The notes under the pieces are model-generated. The model was not told the origin of the DNA and searched no databases. It saw only the letters and a program-made list of their open reading frames with translations. Position numbers and translations under genes: made by a program. 5,162 bases of DNA from Alcaligenaceae bacterium (GTDB lineage: Bacteria; Pseudomonadota; Gammaproteobacteria; Burkholderiales; Burkholderiaceae_B): NCBI GenBank assembly GCA_012512545.1, contig JAAZDZ010000116.1, positions 1-5,162 on the forward strand. The letters run 5' to 3'. Positions within the stretch are counted from its first letter, which is position 1; each line of letters opens with the position of its first letter. Below are positions 1 to 5,162 of this stretch, piece after piece.

Positions 1-23
1 CAGAAATTTTTTGCAGCAAACCC

Positions 24-50
24 TAAACCTCTCAGAACCCTTGCCGTAAA
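24..50 (+). promoter_or_regulatory. sigma-28 (FliA) promoter of the flagellin gene
   Basis: TAAA at 24-27 is followed by exactly 15 bases and then GCCGTAAA at 43-50. The enterobacterial FliA consensus is TAAAGTTT-N11-GCCGATAA, so the spacing is identical and the -10 box matches at 6 of 8 positions, including the diagnostic GCCG. Transcription would start near position 58, giving a leader of about 120 bases. Class 3 flagellar genes such as flagellin are normally driven by this sigma factor, which agrees with the gene that follows. Confidence 0.82.
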
Positions 51-98
51 CCAGCATGTACAGGAAATACAGGGCCTGCCCAACACCCCGGTGAAGGG

Positions 99-128
99 CC
101 AGGATTCCACCCAAAAGGGTTTTCCTGG
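99..128 (+). promoter_or_regulatory. hairpin 1 in the flagellin mRNA leader
   Basis: CCAGGA (99-104) pairs with TCCTGG (123-128), and ACCC (109-112) pairs with GGGT (117-120) across an AAAA loop. The two helices are separated by an internal loop of 4 and 2 bases. No T-run follows, so it is unlikely to terminate transcription. A role in mRNA stability or translation control is inferred only. Confidence 0.5.
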
Positions 129-133
129 TTAAC

Positions 134-150
134 CGGCAGGCTACCTGCCG
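134..150 (+). promoter_or_regulatory. hairpin 2 in the flagellin mRNA leader
   Basis: CGGCAGG (134-140) and CCTGCCG (144-150) form a perfect 7-bp stem around a CTA loop. It ends 15 bases before the ribosome binding site AAGGAG (166-171), which stands 6 bases before the ATG at 178. The hairpin leaves that site free, so it could protect the message or serve as a binding point for a regulator rather than block translation. Function is inferred. Confidence 0.5.
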
Positions 151-177
151 ACGCCTTTCCCTCACAAGGAGTAATCC

Positions 178-1851
178 ATGTCTGTTATCAACACCAACTA
201 CCTGGCACTGGTTTCGCAGAACAACCTGACCAAGTCGCAAAGCGCCCTGGGCACGGCCATCGAGCGCCTGTCCTCCGGTATGCGCATCAACAGCGCCAAA
301 GACGATGCCGCCGGTCAGGCCATTGCCAACCGCTTCACGGCCAACATCAAGGGCCTGACGCAAGCATCGCGCAACGCCAACGATGGTATCTCCATCGCGC
401 AGACTACTGAAGGTTCGCTGAACGAAATCAACAACAACCTGCAGCGTATTCGTGAACTGAGCGTGCAGGCTGCCAACGGTTCGAACTCGCAGTCCGACCT
501 GGATTCCATTCAGGCTGAAATCAAAGAGCGTCTGGACGAAATCAACCGCGTCTCCGACGAAACCCAGTTCAACGGCAAGTATGTGCTGGGCGACGACGCA
601 GACCAAGTCATGTCCATTCAGGTCGGTGCACATGACAGTCAGCGTATTGACATCCAACTGAGCCGTATCAACCAGAGTACCCTGGGTCTGGACGGTTTCA
701 ACGTAAATGGCAAAGGTTCTGTTGCCAACACGGCAGCTACCACGCAGAATCTGCTCGACAAGGACTTTACCGCTGGTGCTACCAACCCTGATGGCAGCGT
801 CACCTATACAGGTACTACGGCGAACGCCGAAGCAACAGCAGAAAACGTGTTTGGTAAGGTAGGGACTGGCGATACGGTGACATACGATGGTGTTGGCAAC
901 GGCCTGAACAAACAGGCAGACGGCAACACTTATACCTATGACGCTGCTACGCAATCGTTCTCGTTCGATGCTGACGATGTGGCTGTTGCTGATCTTCAAG
1001 CTTATCTGAATGCGAATGAACTGACCACCGGCGTGGTAAATATCAATGGTGGAACGACCATGGAGGTGCGCATTGATAATGCTGGCGCCCTGACCACTAA
1101 GGACGGCGCAGCCCTCTATCTGGACAGCGTGGGCAACCTGACGCAAACGCAGGCGGAAGGTGGCGAAGTTGCTGCGACGCTTACTGCCTTAGGAAGCAAC
1201 GCAGAAGACTCGACGCTGACCATCGGCTCCACGGTTATCACATTTGATACCACTGCTGGCAGCGAAGAAATCAACGTCGCCGGTGCATCCATTAGCGCAG
1301 AAGATATGGCAACTGCTGCCGAAGCTGCTGTTGGTGGCTACTCAGTAACTATCGGTGCAACGCAATATGACATCGATAACGCTGGCGCTGTCGCCGTGAA
1401 TGGCAGTGGGGATGCGGTCTTTACCGATGGCGAGGGAAATCTGACCATCGAAACCGACTCGACCACGACCTACTACGCCCAAACCAATGGCAGCATCACA
1501 AACGGATTTGGTTCGCTGATCTACGCCGATGCTGACGGCAACATCACGGACAAGGCTGAGACAGAAACAGCACGTACCACTGACCCGCTCAAAGCACTGG
1601 ACGACGCTCTGCAAGATGTCGACGACCTGCGCAGCCACCTGGGTGCGATTCAGAACCGTTTCGAGTCCACCATCGCCAACCTGAACAATACGGTCAATAA
1701 CCTGTCCGCAGCTCGCAGCCGTATTGAAGACGCCGACTACGCCGTTGAAGTCTCCAACATGACCCGCGCGCAGATCCTGCAACAGGCTGGTACTTCAGTT
1801 CTGGCACAAGCCAACCAGATCCCGCAGACTGTGCTGTCGCTGCTGCGTTAA
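178..1851 (+). CDS. fliC: flagellin (flagellar filament protein)
   Basis: This is the structural subunit of the flagellar filament, exported by the flagellar type III apparatus and polymerised outside the cell. Residues 1 to about 175 are the conserved D0/D1 helices, with hallmark segments such as IERLSSGMRINSAKDDAAGQ (28-47). Residues 468-557 are the C-terminal D1/D0 helices, ending VLSLLR. Between them lie about 290 residues of Thr/Gly/Asp/Ala-rich variable domain, which forms the exposed filament surface and makes the protein longer than minimal flagellins of about 280-400 residues. The centre carries a repeated IDNAGA ... GNLT unit (297-325 and 397-425). Residues R90, L94 and E114, which TLR5 recognises in Salmonella flagellin, are all present in register. 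Six lysines (179, 195, 227, 245, 308, 459) fall in the exposed part. The ATG is set by AAGGAG six bases upstream. The gene has its own sigma-28 promoter and terminator. Confidence 0.97.
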   Translation: MSVINTNYLALVSQNNLTKSQSALGTAIERLSSGMRINSAKDDAAGQAIANRFTANIKGLTQASRNANDGISIAQTTEGSLNEINNNLQRIRELSVQAANGSNSQSDLDSIQAEIKERLDEINRVSDETQFNGKYVLGDDADQVMSIQVGAHDSQRIDIQLSRINQSTLGLDGFNVNGKGSVANTAATTQNLLDKDFTAGATNPDGSVTYTGTTANAEATAENVFGKVGTGDTVTYDGVGNGLNKQADGNTYTYDAATQSFSFDADDVAVADLQAYLNANELTTGVVNINGGTTMEVRIDNAGALTTKDGAALYLDSVGNLTQTQAEGGEVAATLTALGSNAEDSTLTIGSTVITFDTTAGSEEINVAGASISAEDMATAAEAAVGGYSVTIGATQYDIDNAGAVAVNGSGDAVFTDGEGNLTIETDSTTTYYAQTNGSITNGFGSLIYADADGNITDKAETETARTTDPLKALDDALQDVDDLRSHLGAIQNRFESTIANLNNTVNNLSAARSRIEDADYAVEVSNMTRAQILQQAGTSVLAQANQIPQTVLSLLR

Positions 1852-1868
1852 TTCGCAAGCTCGACAAA

Positions 1869-1893
1869 GCTTCCCGGTAGTCATACGGGAAGC
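1869..1893 (+). other. hairpin in the 3' untranslated region of the flagellin gene
   Basis: GCTTCCCG (1869-1876) pairs with CGGGAAGC (1886-1893) in a perfect 8-bp stem with a 9-base loop. It starts 18 bases after the stop codon. It has no T-run, so it is not a terminator itself. Such a stem can block 3' exonucleases, which is inferred here. Confidence 0.5.
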
Positions 1894-1910
1894 AGGTCTG
1901 GCAAGACAAG

Positions 1911-1942
1911 CCGCCAATCCTGGCAACGGGATTGGCGGTTTT
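1911..1942 (+). terminator. intrinsic terminator of the flagellin gene
   Basis: CCGCCAATCC (1911-1920) and GGATTGGCGG (1929-1938) form a perfect 10-bp stem with an 8-base loop, followed directly by TTTT (1939-1942). It sits 60 bases past the flagellin stop and isolates the highly expressed flagellin message from the genes that follow. Confidence 0.9.
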
Positions 1943-1973
1943 CAGTATCTGGAAAATTTATTTGGCGGCAATT

Positions 1974-2165
1974 ATGAATGCAAACGACCACCGTCTTGTC
2001 ATGGCTGAACTTGATGCACTGCGGCAGCAGGTCGCCAGCACCATCCAGAAATTTGAAGCCACTGGCTTCGCTGCTGCTCTGAAAGACGACTATGTGGCCT
2101 TGCATGACCTGGAACACCACATCACGGAAATGCACCTTGCGCACGGTCGCGCAATCGAGCAATGA
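1974..2165 (+). CDS. small protein of unknown function (63 residues)
   Basis: I do not recognise this protein. From ATG 1974 it begins MNANDHRLVMAELDALRQQV and runs 63 residues to the stop at 2163-2165. It has no signal peptide, membrane segment or cysteine. The residue pattern suggests two amphipathic helices (about 7-30 and 36-60), with four histidines in the second. Small all-helical proteins near flagellin are sometimes export chaperones such as FliS or FliT, but nothing here identifies one. The start is uncertain: the reading frame opens further upstream at a TTG inside the terminator stem (1932), which I reject. ATG 1974 has only a weak GGCGG five bases ahead, and ATG 2001 is another option. 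It begins 31 bases after the terminator, so expression needs read-through or an unseen promoter. Codon use resembles its neighbours. Confidence 0.6.
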   Translation: MNANDHRLVMAELDALRQQVASTIQKFEATGFAAALKDDYVALHDLEHHITEMHLAHGRAIEQ

Positions 2166-2264
2166 CGACTTGATTCTCTTCCATTTGATCTTGCCCAGTC
2201 TGCCCAGGAAAAGGCTTTCTATTCCCTTTTTTGGCCGTGTAAAAAACCGTTACCCTATAGGTTC

Positions 2265-2277
2265 GGCGGAACCCGCC
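2265..2277 (+). other. small hairpin in the leader of the methyltransferase gene
   Basis: GGCGG (2265-2269) and CCGCC (2273-2277) can form a 5-bp stem with an AAC loop, 33 bases before the TTG start. It is short and may be chance. Confidence 0.25.
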
Positions 2278-2298
2278 ATCGACATTCTTTACGCCCGC

Positions 2299-2303
2299 AG
2301 GAG
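2299..2303 (+). promoter_or_regulatory. ribosome binding site that fixes a TTG start
   Basis: AGGAG lies seven bases before TTG at 2311. The same frame is open back to an ATG at 2092, which would add 73 residues, overlap the preceding 63-codon gene and have no homology-like content. The conserved part of the protein begins soon after 2311, so this site supports TTG 2311 as the true start. Confidence 0.75.
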
Positions 2304-2310
2304 CACTCAG

Positions 2311-3960
2311 TTGAACACCGAAAACACCGCCGCCCTGGATCTTGACGACGCCACCCAGCGGGCGAATCAGGAAATCACCGAAGCCTACGACAAGCGGGTG
2401 TATACCTCTAACGCCTTCCCGTTTTCGTCGCCTGGCCATCTGCGTGCCGCGGCGCATCTGTATGGCTTGGAATCCGTACCAGTGGAAAACGCCCGCGTGC
2501 TGGAGTTGGGCTGCGCCGGGGGCGGCAACCTGCTGCCCTTTGCGCTGGCTTACCCGCAAGCTCATGTCGTGGGGGTAGACCTGTCTTCCGTGCAAGTCAA
2601 CCAGGGCCAGGAAGTGGTGCAGGCGCTGGGGGTGCAGAACCTGCATCTGCATGCCATGAGCCTGACGGACATCACGCCAGAATTTGGGCAGTTCGATTAC
2701 ATCATTGCGCATGGCGTGTTCAGCTGGGTGCCGCCCGAAGTGCGCGAAGCCATGATGCGCATTCTGCGCGACAACCTGTCGCCCAACGGTATTGGCTATA
2801 TCAGCTACAACACCTACCCCGGCTGGAAGGCGGGCGACATTGTGCGCGACGCCATGCTGCTGCACAGCCACGGCGCTGAAACCGACGACAAAAAGCTGGC
2901 CCGTGCCAAGGCCATGCTGAATCTGCTGTCGGAAGGCATTGCGTCCAGCAACCCGCTGGCACCTTCCTTGCGTGCAGCCGTCGCACAGCTGCGCAAGCAG
3001 TCCGACTATTACATTGCTCACGAATACCTCGAAACTTTCAACAACCCCTGCTACCTGCTGGAATTTGTGAACCTGGCCGACCAGTACGCGCTGACCCAGG
3101 TGGGTGATGCTGAACCGCACGCAGAAATGTCGGCCACTTATGGCCAGAACGTGCAGTTAAACCACAGCCTGGTGGCCCTGGGCCAACCCCGCGAAATGCG
3201 GCAGCAGTATCTGGATTTTGCCGTAGGCCGCAACTTCCGCAAGAGCCTGGTTGTTCATCAATCGCGGGCCGATGATGTACTGGTGGTGCCCGATATGGAA
3301 CGCCTTGCCGACCTGCGCTGGGCCGGTCAGTTCACGGAAGTCGAACCCGAAGCCAACGCCCCCAAGGGCCGGATTTCGTTCCGCAGCTATAAAAACCGCC
3401 CCTTGCACACCAGCGATGCAGCCGTTCTGGCCGTGGTTCGCGCCTTGACGGCAGTCTGGCCTGCCAGCCTGAGTTTTGACACCCTGCTGGAACGTGTACG
3501 CCCGGAATTGCCCAGCGTGGCAGACGATGCCGCCGCCCGCAAGAAGCTGCTGGATACTCTGCAGACCTTGTTCCGCCTGAACAGCCTGCGCTACACGCTG
3601 GAACCCGCGCCGTATGACGCTGCTGATACGGTCGTTAACGATGCCCCCGCATTGATTCCAGGCTTTGCGTATATCCTCGAAAAGCGGGCCGACCTTGAAT
3701 TCGGCGTAGGCACCTTCAACCTGTGGCACGACTCAATCAATATCCGCCTGCACGAAGCCGAAGCCCTGCTGCTGAAGCACATCGACGGCCAGCGTAGCCG
3801 CAAGCAACTTGCAACCGTGCTGCGCGATGCCCTCAGCCGGGGCGATGTCGTGTCTACCGATGGGAAGTCGCTGAAGGGCCAGCGGAATCTGGATGCTACG
3901 GCGGATAAAATCGTTGGGAAGCTGCTGGATTTGTTGAAACGGCAAGGGGTGTTGGTTTAG
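2311..3960 (+). CDS. SAM-dependent protein-lysine methyltransferase with regulatory domain, probable flagellin modifier
   Basis: This 549-residue protein probably transfers methyl groups from S-adenosylmethionine to a protein. Counting from TTG 2311, the class I methyltransferase core shows motif I VLELGCAGGGN (63-73), the acidic strand VVGVDLS (86-92), FDYIIAHGVFSWVP (128-141) and the family signature YNTYPGW (166-172). A methyltransferase regulatory domain of the PF10119 type follows, around DYYIAHEYLETFNNPCYLLE (232-251). A C-terminal helical/winged region includes FNLWHDSINIRLHEAEALLL (469-488). This three-part layout is that of rickettsial PKMT1 and PKMT2, which methylate lysines of the surface protein OmpB. 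No membrane segment or signal peptide is visible, so it should act in the cytoplasm before export. Its place one small gene after flagellin makes flagellin a likely substrate; this is inference. It differs from the Salmonella flagellin methylase FliB family. A promoter between 2166 and 2310 is likely but not clearly visible. Confidence 0.85.
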   Translation: MNTENTAALDLDDATQRANQEITEAYDKRVYTSNAFPFSSPGHLRAAAHLYGLESVPVENARVLELGCAGGGNLLPFALAYPQAHVVGVDLSSVQVNQGQEVVQALGVQNLHLHAMSLTDITPEFGQFDYIIAHGVFSWVPPEVREAMMRILRDNLSPNGIGYISYNTYPGWKAGDIVRDAMLLHSHGAETDDKKLARAKAMLNLLSEGIASSNPLAPSLRAAVAQLRKQSDYYIAHEYLETFNNPCYLLEFVNLADQYALTQVGDAEPHAEMSATYGQNVQLNHSLVALGQPREMRQQYLDFAVGRNFRKSLVVHQSRADDVLVVPDMERLADLRWAGQFTEVEPEANAPKGRISFRSYKNRPLHTSDAAVLAVVRALTAVWPASLSFDTLLERVRPELPSVADDAAARKKLLDTLQTLFRLNSLRYTLEPAPYDAADTVVNDAPALIPGFAYILEKRADLEFGVGTFNLWHDSINIRLHEAEALLLKHIDGQRSRKQLATVLRDALSRGDVVSTDGKSLKGQRNLDATADKIVGKLLDLLKRQGVLV

Positions 3961-3993
3961 GGAAATGCTGCGGTTGTAGAAGCTGTCGGAAAG

Positions 3994-4033
3994 AGCCCCC
4001 TTAGGACTTGAGTCATAAGGGGGCTGTTTCTTA
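3994..4033 (+). terminator. intrinsic terminator after the methyltransferase gene, possibly bidirectional
   Basis: AGCCCCCTTA (3994-4003) and TAAGGGGGCT (4016-4025) make a perfect 10-bp stem with a 12-base loop that can pair further (GAC/GTC). A T-rich tail, gtttcttatt, follows on the plus strand. On the minus strand the stem is followed by CTTTCC, a weaker tail, so it may also stop transcripts coming from the convergent ATPase gene. Confidence 0.85.
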
Positions 4034-4091
4034 TTATCAAGGGTTGGTTTCGACCCAAACCGGCCAGTGAATGATTACCTTGAAAGGAAGC

Positions 4092-4189
4092 ACCTAACGC
4101 CTGTGTTCAGGAGCGTTTGAGGCGATGACTATTTTTGTCGTAGAAAAATGGGCAGTGGGTCAAACGTTCCTTGCAATGATTTGTTAGGT
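4092..4189 (-). mobile_element. attC: integron attC-like recombination site
   Basis: Read on the minus strand the site starts with ACCTAAC (4189-4183), fitting the R'' box RYYYAAC, and ends with GTTAGGT (4098-4092), fitting the R' box GTTRRRY. The ends pair perfectly and the match extends to 10 bp (4089-4098 with 4183-4192). An inner arm pairs AGGAGCGTTTGA (4109-4120) with TCAAACGTTCCT (4160-4171), with one G-T pair. If L'' is taken as TTGCAAGGA (4176-4168) and L' as TCCTGAA (4112-4106), two bases on the L'' arm remain unpaired (C4174 and T4171 or T4172 on the plus strand). These match the two extrahelical bases that set strand choice in attC. The unpaired central spacers are 6 and 7 bases, and the tip folds ATTTTT/AAAAAT (4131-4149). 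The 98-bp length is within the attC range. Orientation puts the cassette body to the right, towards the ATPase gene. No integrase is in view. Confidence 0.7.
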
Positions 4190-4207
4190 GCTGCTTCTCC
4201 CTGCGCC

Positions 4208-5162
4208 TCAAACCTGGAGAAACAGCCGCATGGTCTCGATAGACTCTGTGAGTTCATCTGCGGTAAACAATACATTCTGCTCGTTCTCCGGATGATGAAT
4301 TTGATGGCGAATGTATTCGGTAAGAATGATCTGCTGCGTTACCGTAGAACCATCCGGCCGAAGACGATTATACTGTCGCTGTGGTTTGCCAAGTTTGTAC
4401 TCATCCAAGCGTCCTTGTGCCTCAATGAATCCATATAGTTCGTTGTGATACTCATAAGACGCCTCTCCAAACGCCGAAAAATTCACTTCGTTAAGGCTTG
4501 GATATGGTAACTCGTGCTCAAGAACGGGCGAGACTCGTGTCGGAATCTGATTTGAAACCAGAATGATGTTTTCAAACTTCAGGCGCTTGACGATTTCTGG
4601 GCTGTGTGTTGTGAGCAGCACCTGAGTGTTGCGCGCTTCGGACAGGGCGATCAGAGCATCAGTCAAAGCGCGCTGATGTTCTGGGTGTTGAGATGTTTCC
4701 GGTTCTTCGATGGCGTATACAATATCGGGCAAGTTGGCCTCATTTTTTCTCCTCTCTGCTTCTGCACGGAAGAAACTGATCAGCACGAGGCGCTTTACTC
4801 CACTTCCTCTTTTATTGATGGGGATATCATCATCGCCGGTAATAGAAACGTTCTTGAAGACATCCGACCACTTCAGGCTGGCGAAATCAGGAAGTTGAGG
4901 ATCGAGCGAATTGGCGATGGCCGGAGCCATTTCACCAAGCTTCTGTAGGGTTCTCTGAGCCACCTCATCCAGACGTGCTTTCACCGTGTCCGTGACCTGA
5001 GCCAAGTCTGCTTGAATTTGTGGATCACCGAGGATTTCTCTGACAGCGATTCGCATTGGATCCTGAACTTCATCGTCAGAATCGCTATTTTTTCTATCAG
5101 ATTGGAACAGTGTGTACAGCGGCATATACGCCTTGAGCTGTTCCCAAATACTCTTGGCGTCA
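4208..5162 (-). CDS. AAA/ABC-type ATPase with HEPN-like C-terminal domain, 5' end outside the window
   Basis: The reading frame is open to the window edge. The first methionine in view (codon at 5125-5123) is internal, preceded by DAKSIWEQLKAY, so the true start and the Walker A loop lie beyond 5162. Counting from that methionine, there is a signature-like RGSGVKRLVLISFF (106-119), Walker B IVYAIEEPE (135-143) with the E-E pair, and the H-switch LLTTHSP (170-176). These place it with AAA_21/OLD-like ATPases, as in overcoming-lysogenization-defect and abortive infection proteins. No TOPRIM nuclease domain follows. Instead, residues 210-305 are helical with EYIRHQIHHPEN (270-281), containing an R-x4-H motif like the catalytic motif of HEPN ribonucleases. 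I infer an RNA-targeting defence or toxin role; substrate and partners are unknown. GC is about 48 % in two 60-base samples I counted, below the methyltransferase gene. The stop is 18 bases from the attC-like site. Confidence 0.85.
   Translation of the reverse strand, partial: DAKSIWEQLKAYMPLYTLFQSDRKNSDSDDEVQDPMRIAVREILGDPQIQADLAQVTDTVKARLDEVAQRTLQKLGEMAPAIANSLDPQLPDFASLKWSDVFKNVSITGDDDIPINKRGSGVKRLVLISFFRAEAERRKNEANLPDIVYAIEEPETSQHPEHQRALTDALIALSEARNTQVLLTTHSPEIVKRLKFENIILVSNQIPTRVSPVLEHELPYPSLNEVNFSAFGEASYEYHNELYGFIEAQGRLDEYKLGKPQRQYNRLRPDGSTVTQQIILTEYIRHQIHHPENEQNVLFTADELTESIETMRLFLQV

Noticed and set aside
1342..1782. Open frame of 146 codons antisense to the flagellin 3' half
   Set aside because: Its sequence mirrors the conserved flagellin C-terminus and has no plausible start signal.
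2231..2261. Possible sigma-70 promoter, TTGGCC with TATAGG, before the methyltransferase gene
   Set aside because: Each box matches only 4 of 6 positions and the spacing is about 19 bases, so it is too weak to call. No sigma-28 match was found in 2166-2310 either.
2092..2310. In-frame 73-residue extension of the methyltransferase to ATG 2092
   Set aside because: It overlaps the 63-codon gene out of frame, lacks conserved content, and AGGAG before TTG 2311 explains the start better.
2122..3120. Open frame of 332 codons on the minus strand opposite the methyltransferase gene
   Set aside because: It is rich in Gln, Val, His and Gly without any domain, lies entirely antisense to a recognisable enzyme gene, and is the usual result of high GC at third positions.
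3157..3729. Open frame of 190 codons on the minus strand
   Set aside because: It lies antisense to the C-terminal half of the methyltransferase gene and has no recognisable motif.
4089..4192. The palindrome as an insertion-sequence or miniature transposon with terminal repeats
   Set aside because: No target-site duplication flanks the ends: the bases outside 4089 and 4192 differ. The nested arms with one-sided unpaired bases fit attC better.
4148..4438. Open frame of 96 codons on the plus strand starting within the attC-like site
   Set aside because: It runs antisense into the ATPase gene, has low-complexity hydrophobic content, and no ribosome site. Some integron cassettes do carry reverse frames, but nothing supports this one.
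4604..4948. Open frame of 114 codons on the plus strand
   Set aside because: It is antisense to the Walker B region of the ATPase gene, whose motifs are clear.
4208..5125. The ATPase as a complete 305-residue protein starting at the first visible Met
   Set aside because: The frame stays open to the window edge with protein-like sequence (DAKSIWEQLKAY), and the Walker A loop that must precede Walker B is missing, so the gene is cut by the window.

Overview
The window reads as a motility locus from a betaproteobacterium, most likely Alcaligenaceae (Alcaligenes/Bordetella relatives). This rests on the flagellin termini, the roughly 55-65 % GC in the first 4 kb, and general gene style; no ribosomal or taxon-specific marker is present, so the family is an inference. 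The last quarter of the window, from about 4.03 kb, looks like an accessory segment with lower GC.

Region 1 (1-1942) is a complete flagellin transcription unit. A sigma-28 type promoter (TAAA, 15 bases, GCCGTAAA) is followed by a roughly 120-base leader with two hairpins and a strong ribosome binding site. Then come a 557-residue flagellin with a long variable centre and a strong intrinsic terminator preceded by a second hairpin.

Region 2 (1974-4025) holds a 63-codon unknown reading frame and then a 549-residue methyltransferase that starts at TTG. It has the core / regulatory / C-terminal layout of the protein-lysine methyltransferase family typified by rickettsial PKMT1 and PKMT2. Its place next to flagellin suggests that flagellin lysines may be its substrate. 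The unit closes with a 10-bp GC-rich hairpin terminator that could work in both directions.

Region 3 (4092-5162, minus strand) starts with a 98-bp structured palindrome. It has the architecture of an integron attC recombination site: ACCTAAC / GTTAGGT ends, paired inner arms, and two extra unpaired bases on one arm. The unpaired bases place the cassette body to the right. There, 18 bases away, lies the stop codon of a minus-strand ATPase gene whose 5' part runs off the window. That protein has Walker B and H-switch motifs of the AAA_21/OLD/ABC type and ends in a helical domain with an R-x4-H motif like that of HEPN ribonucleases. This suggests a phage-defence or toxin-like role. The most interesting reading of the window is therefore a possible ATPase-HEPN defence gene carried as an integron-type cassette and docked downstream of a flagellin-modification gene.
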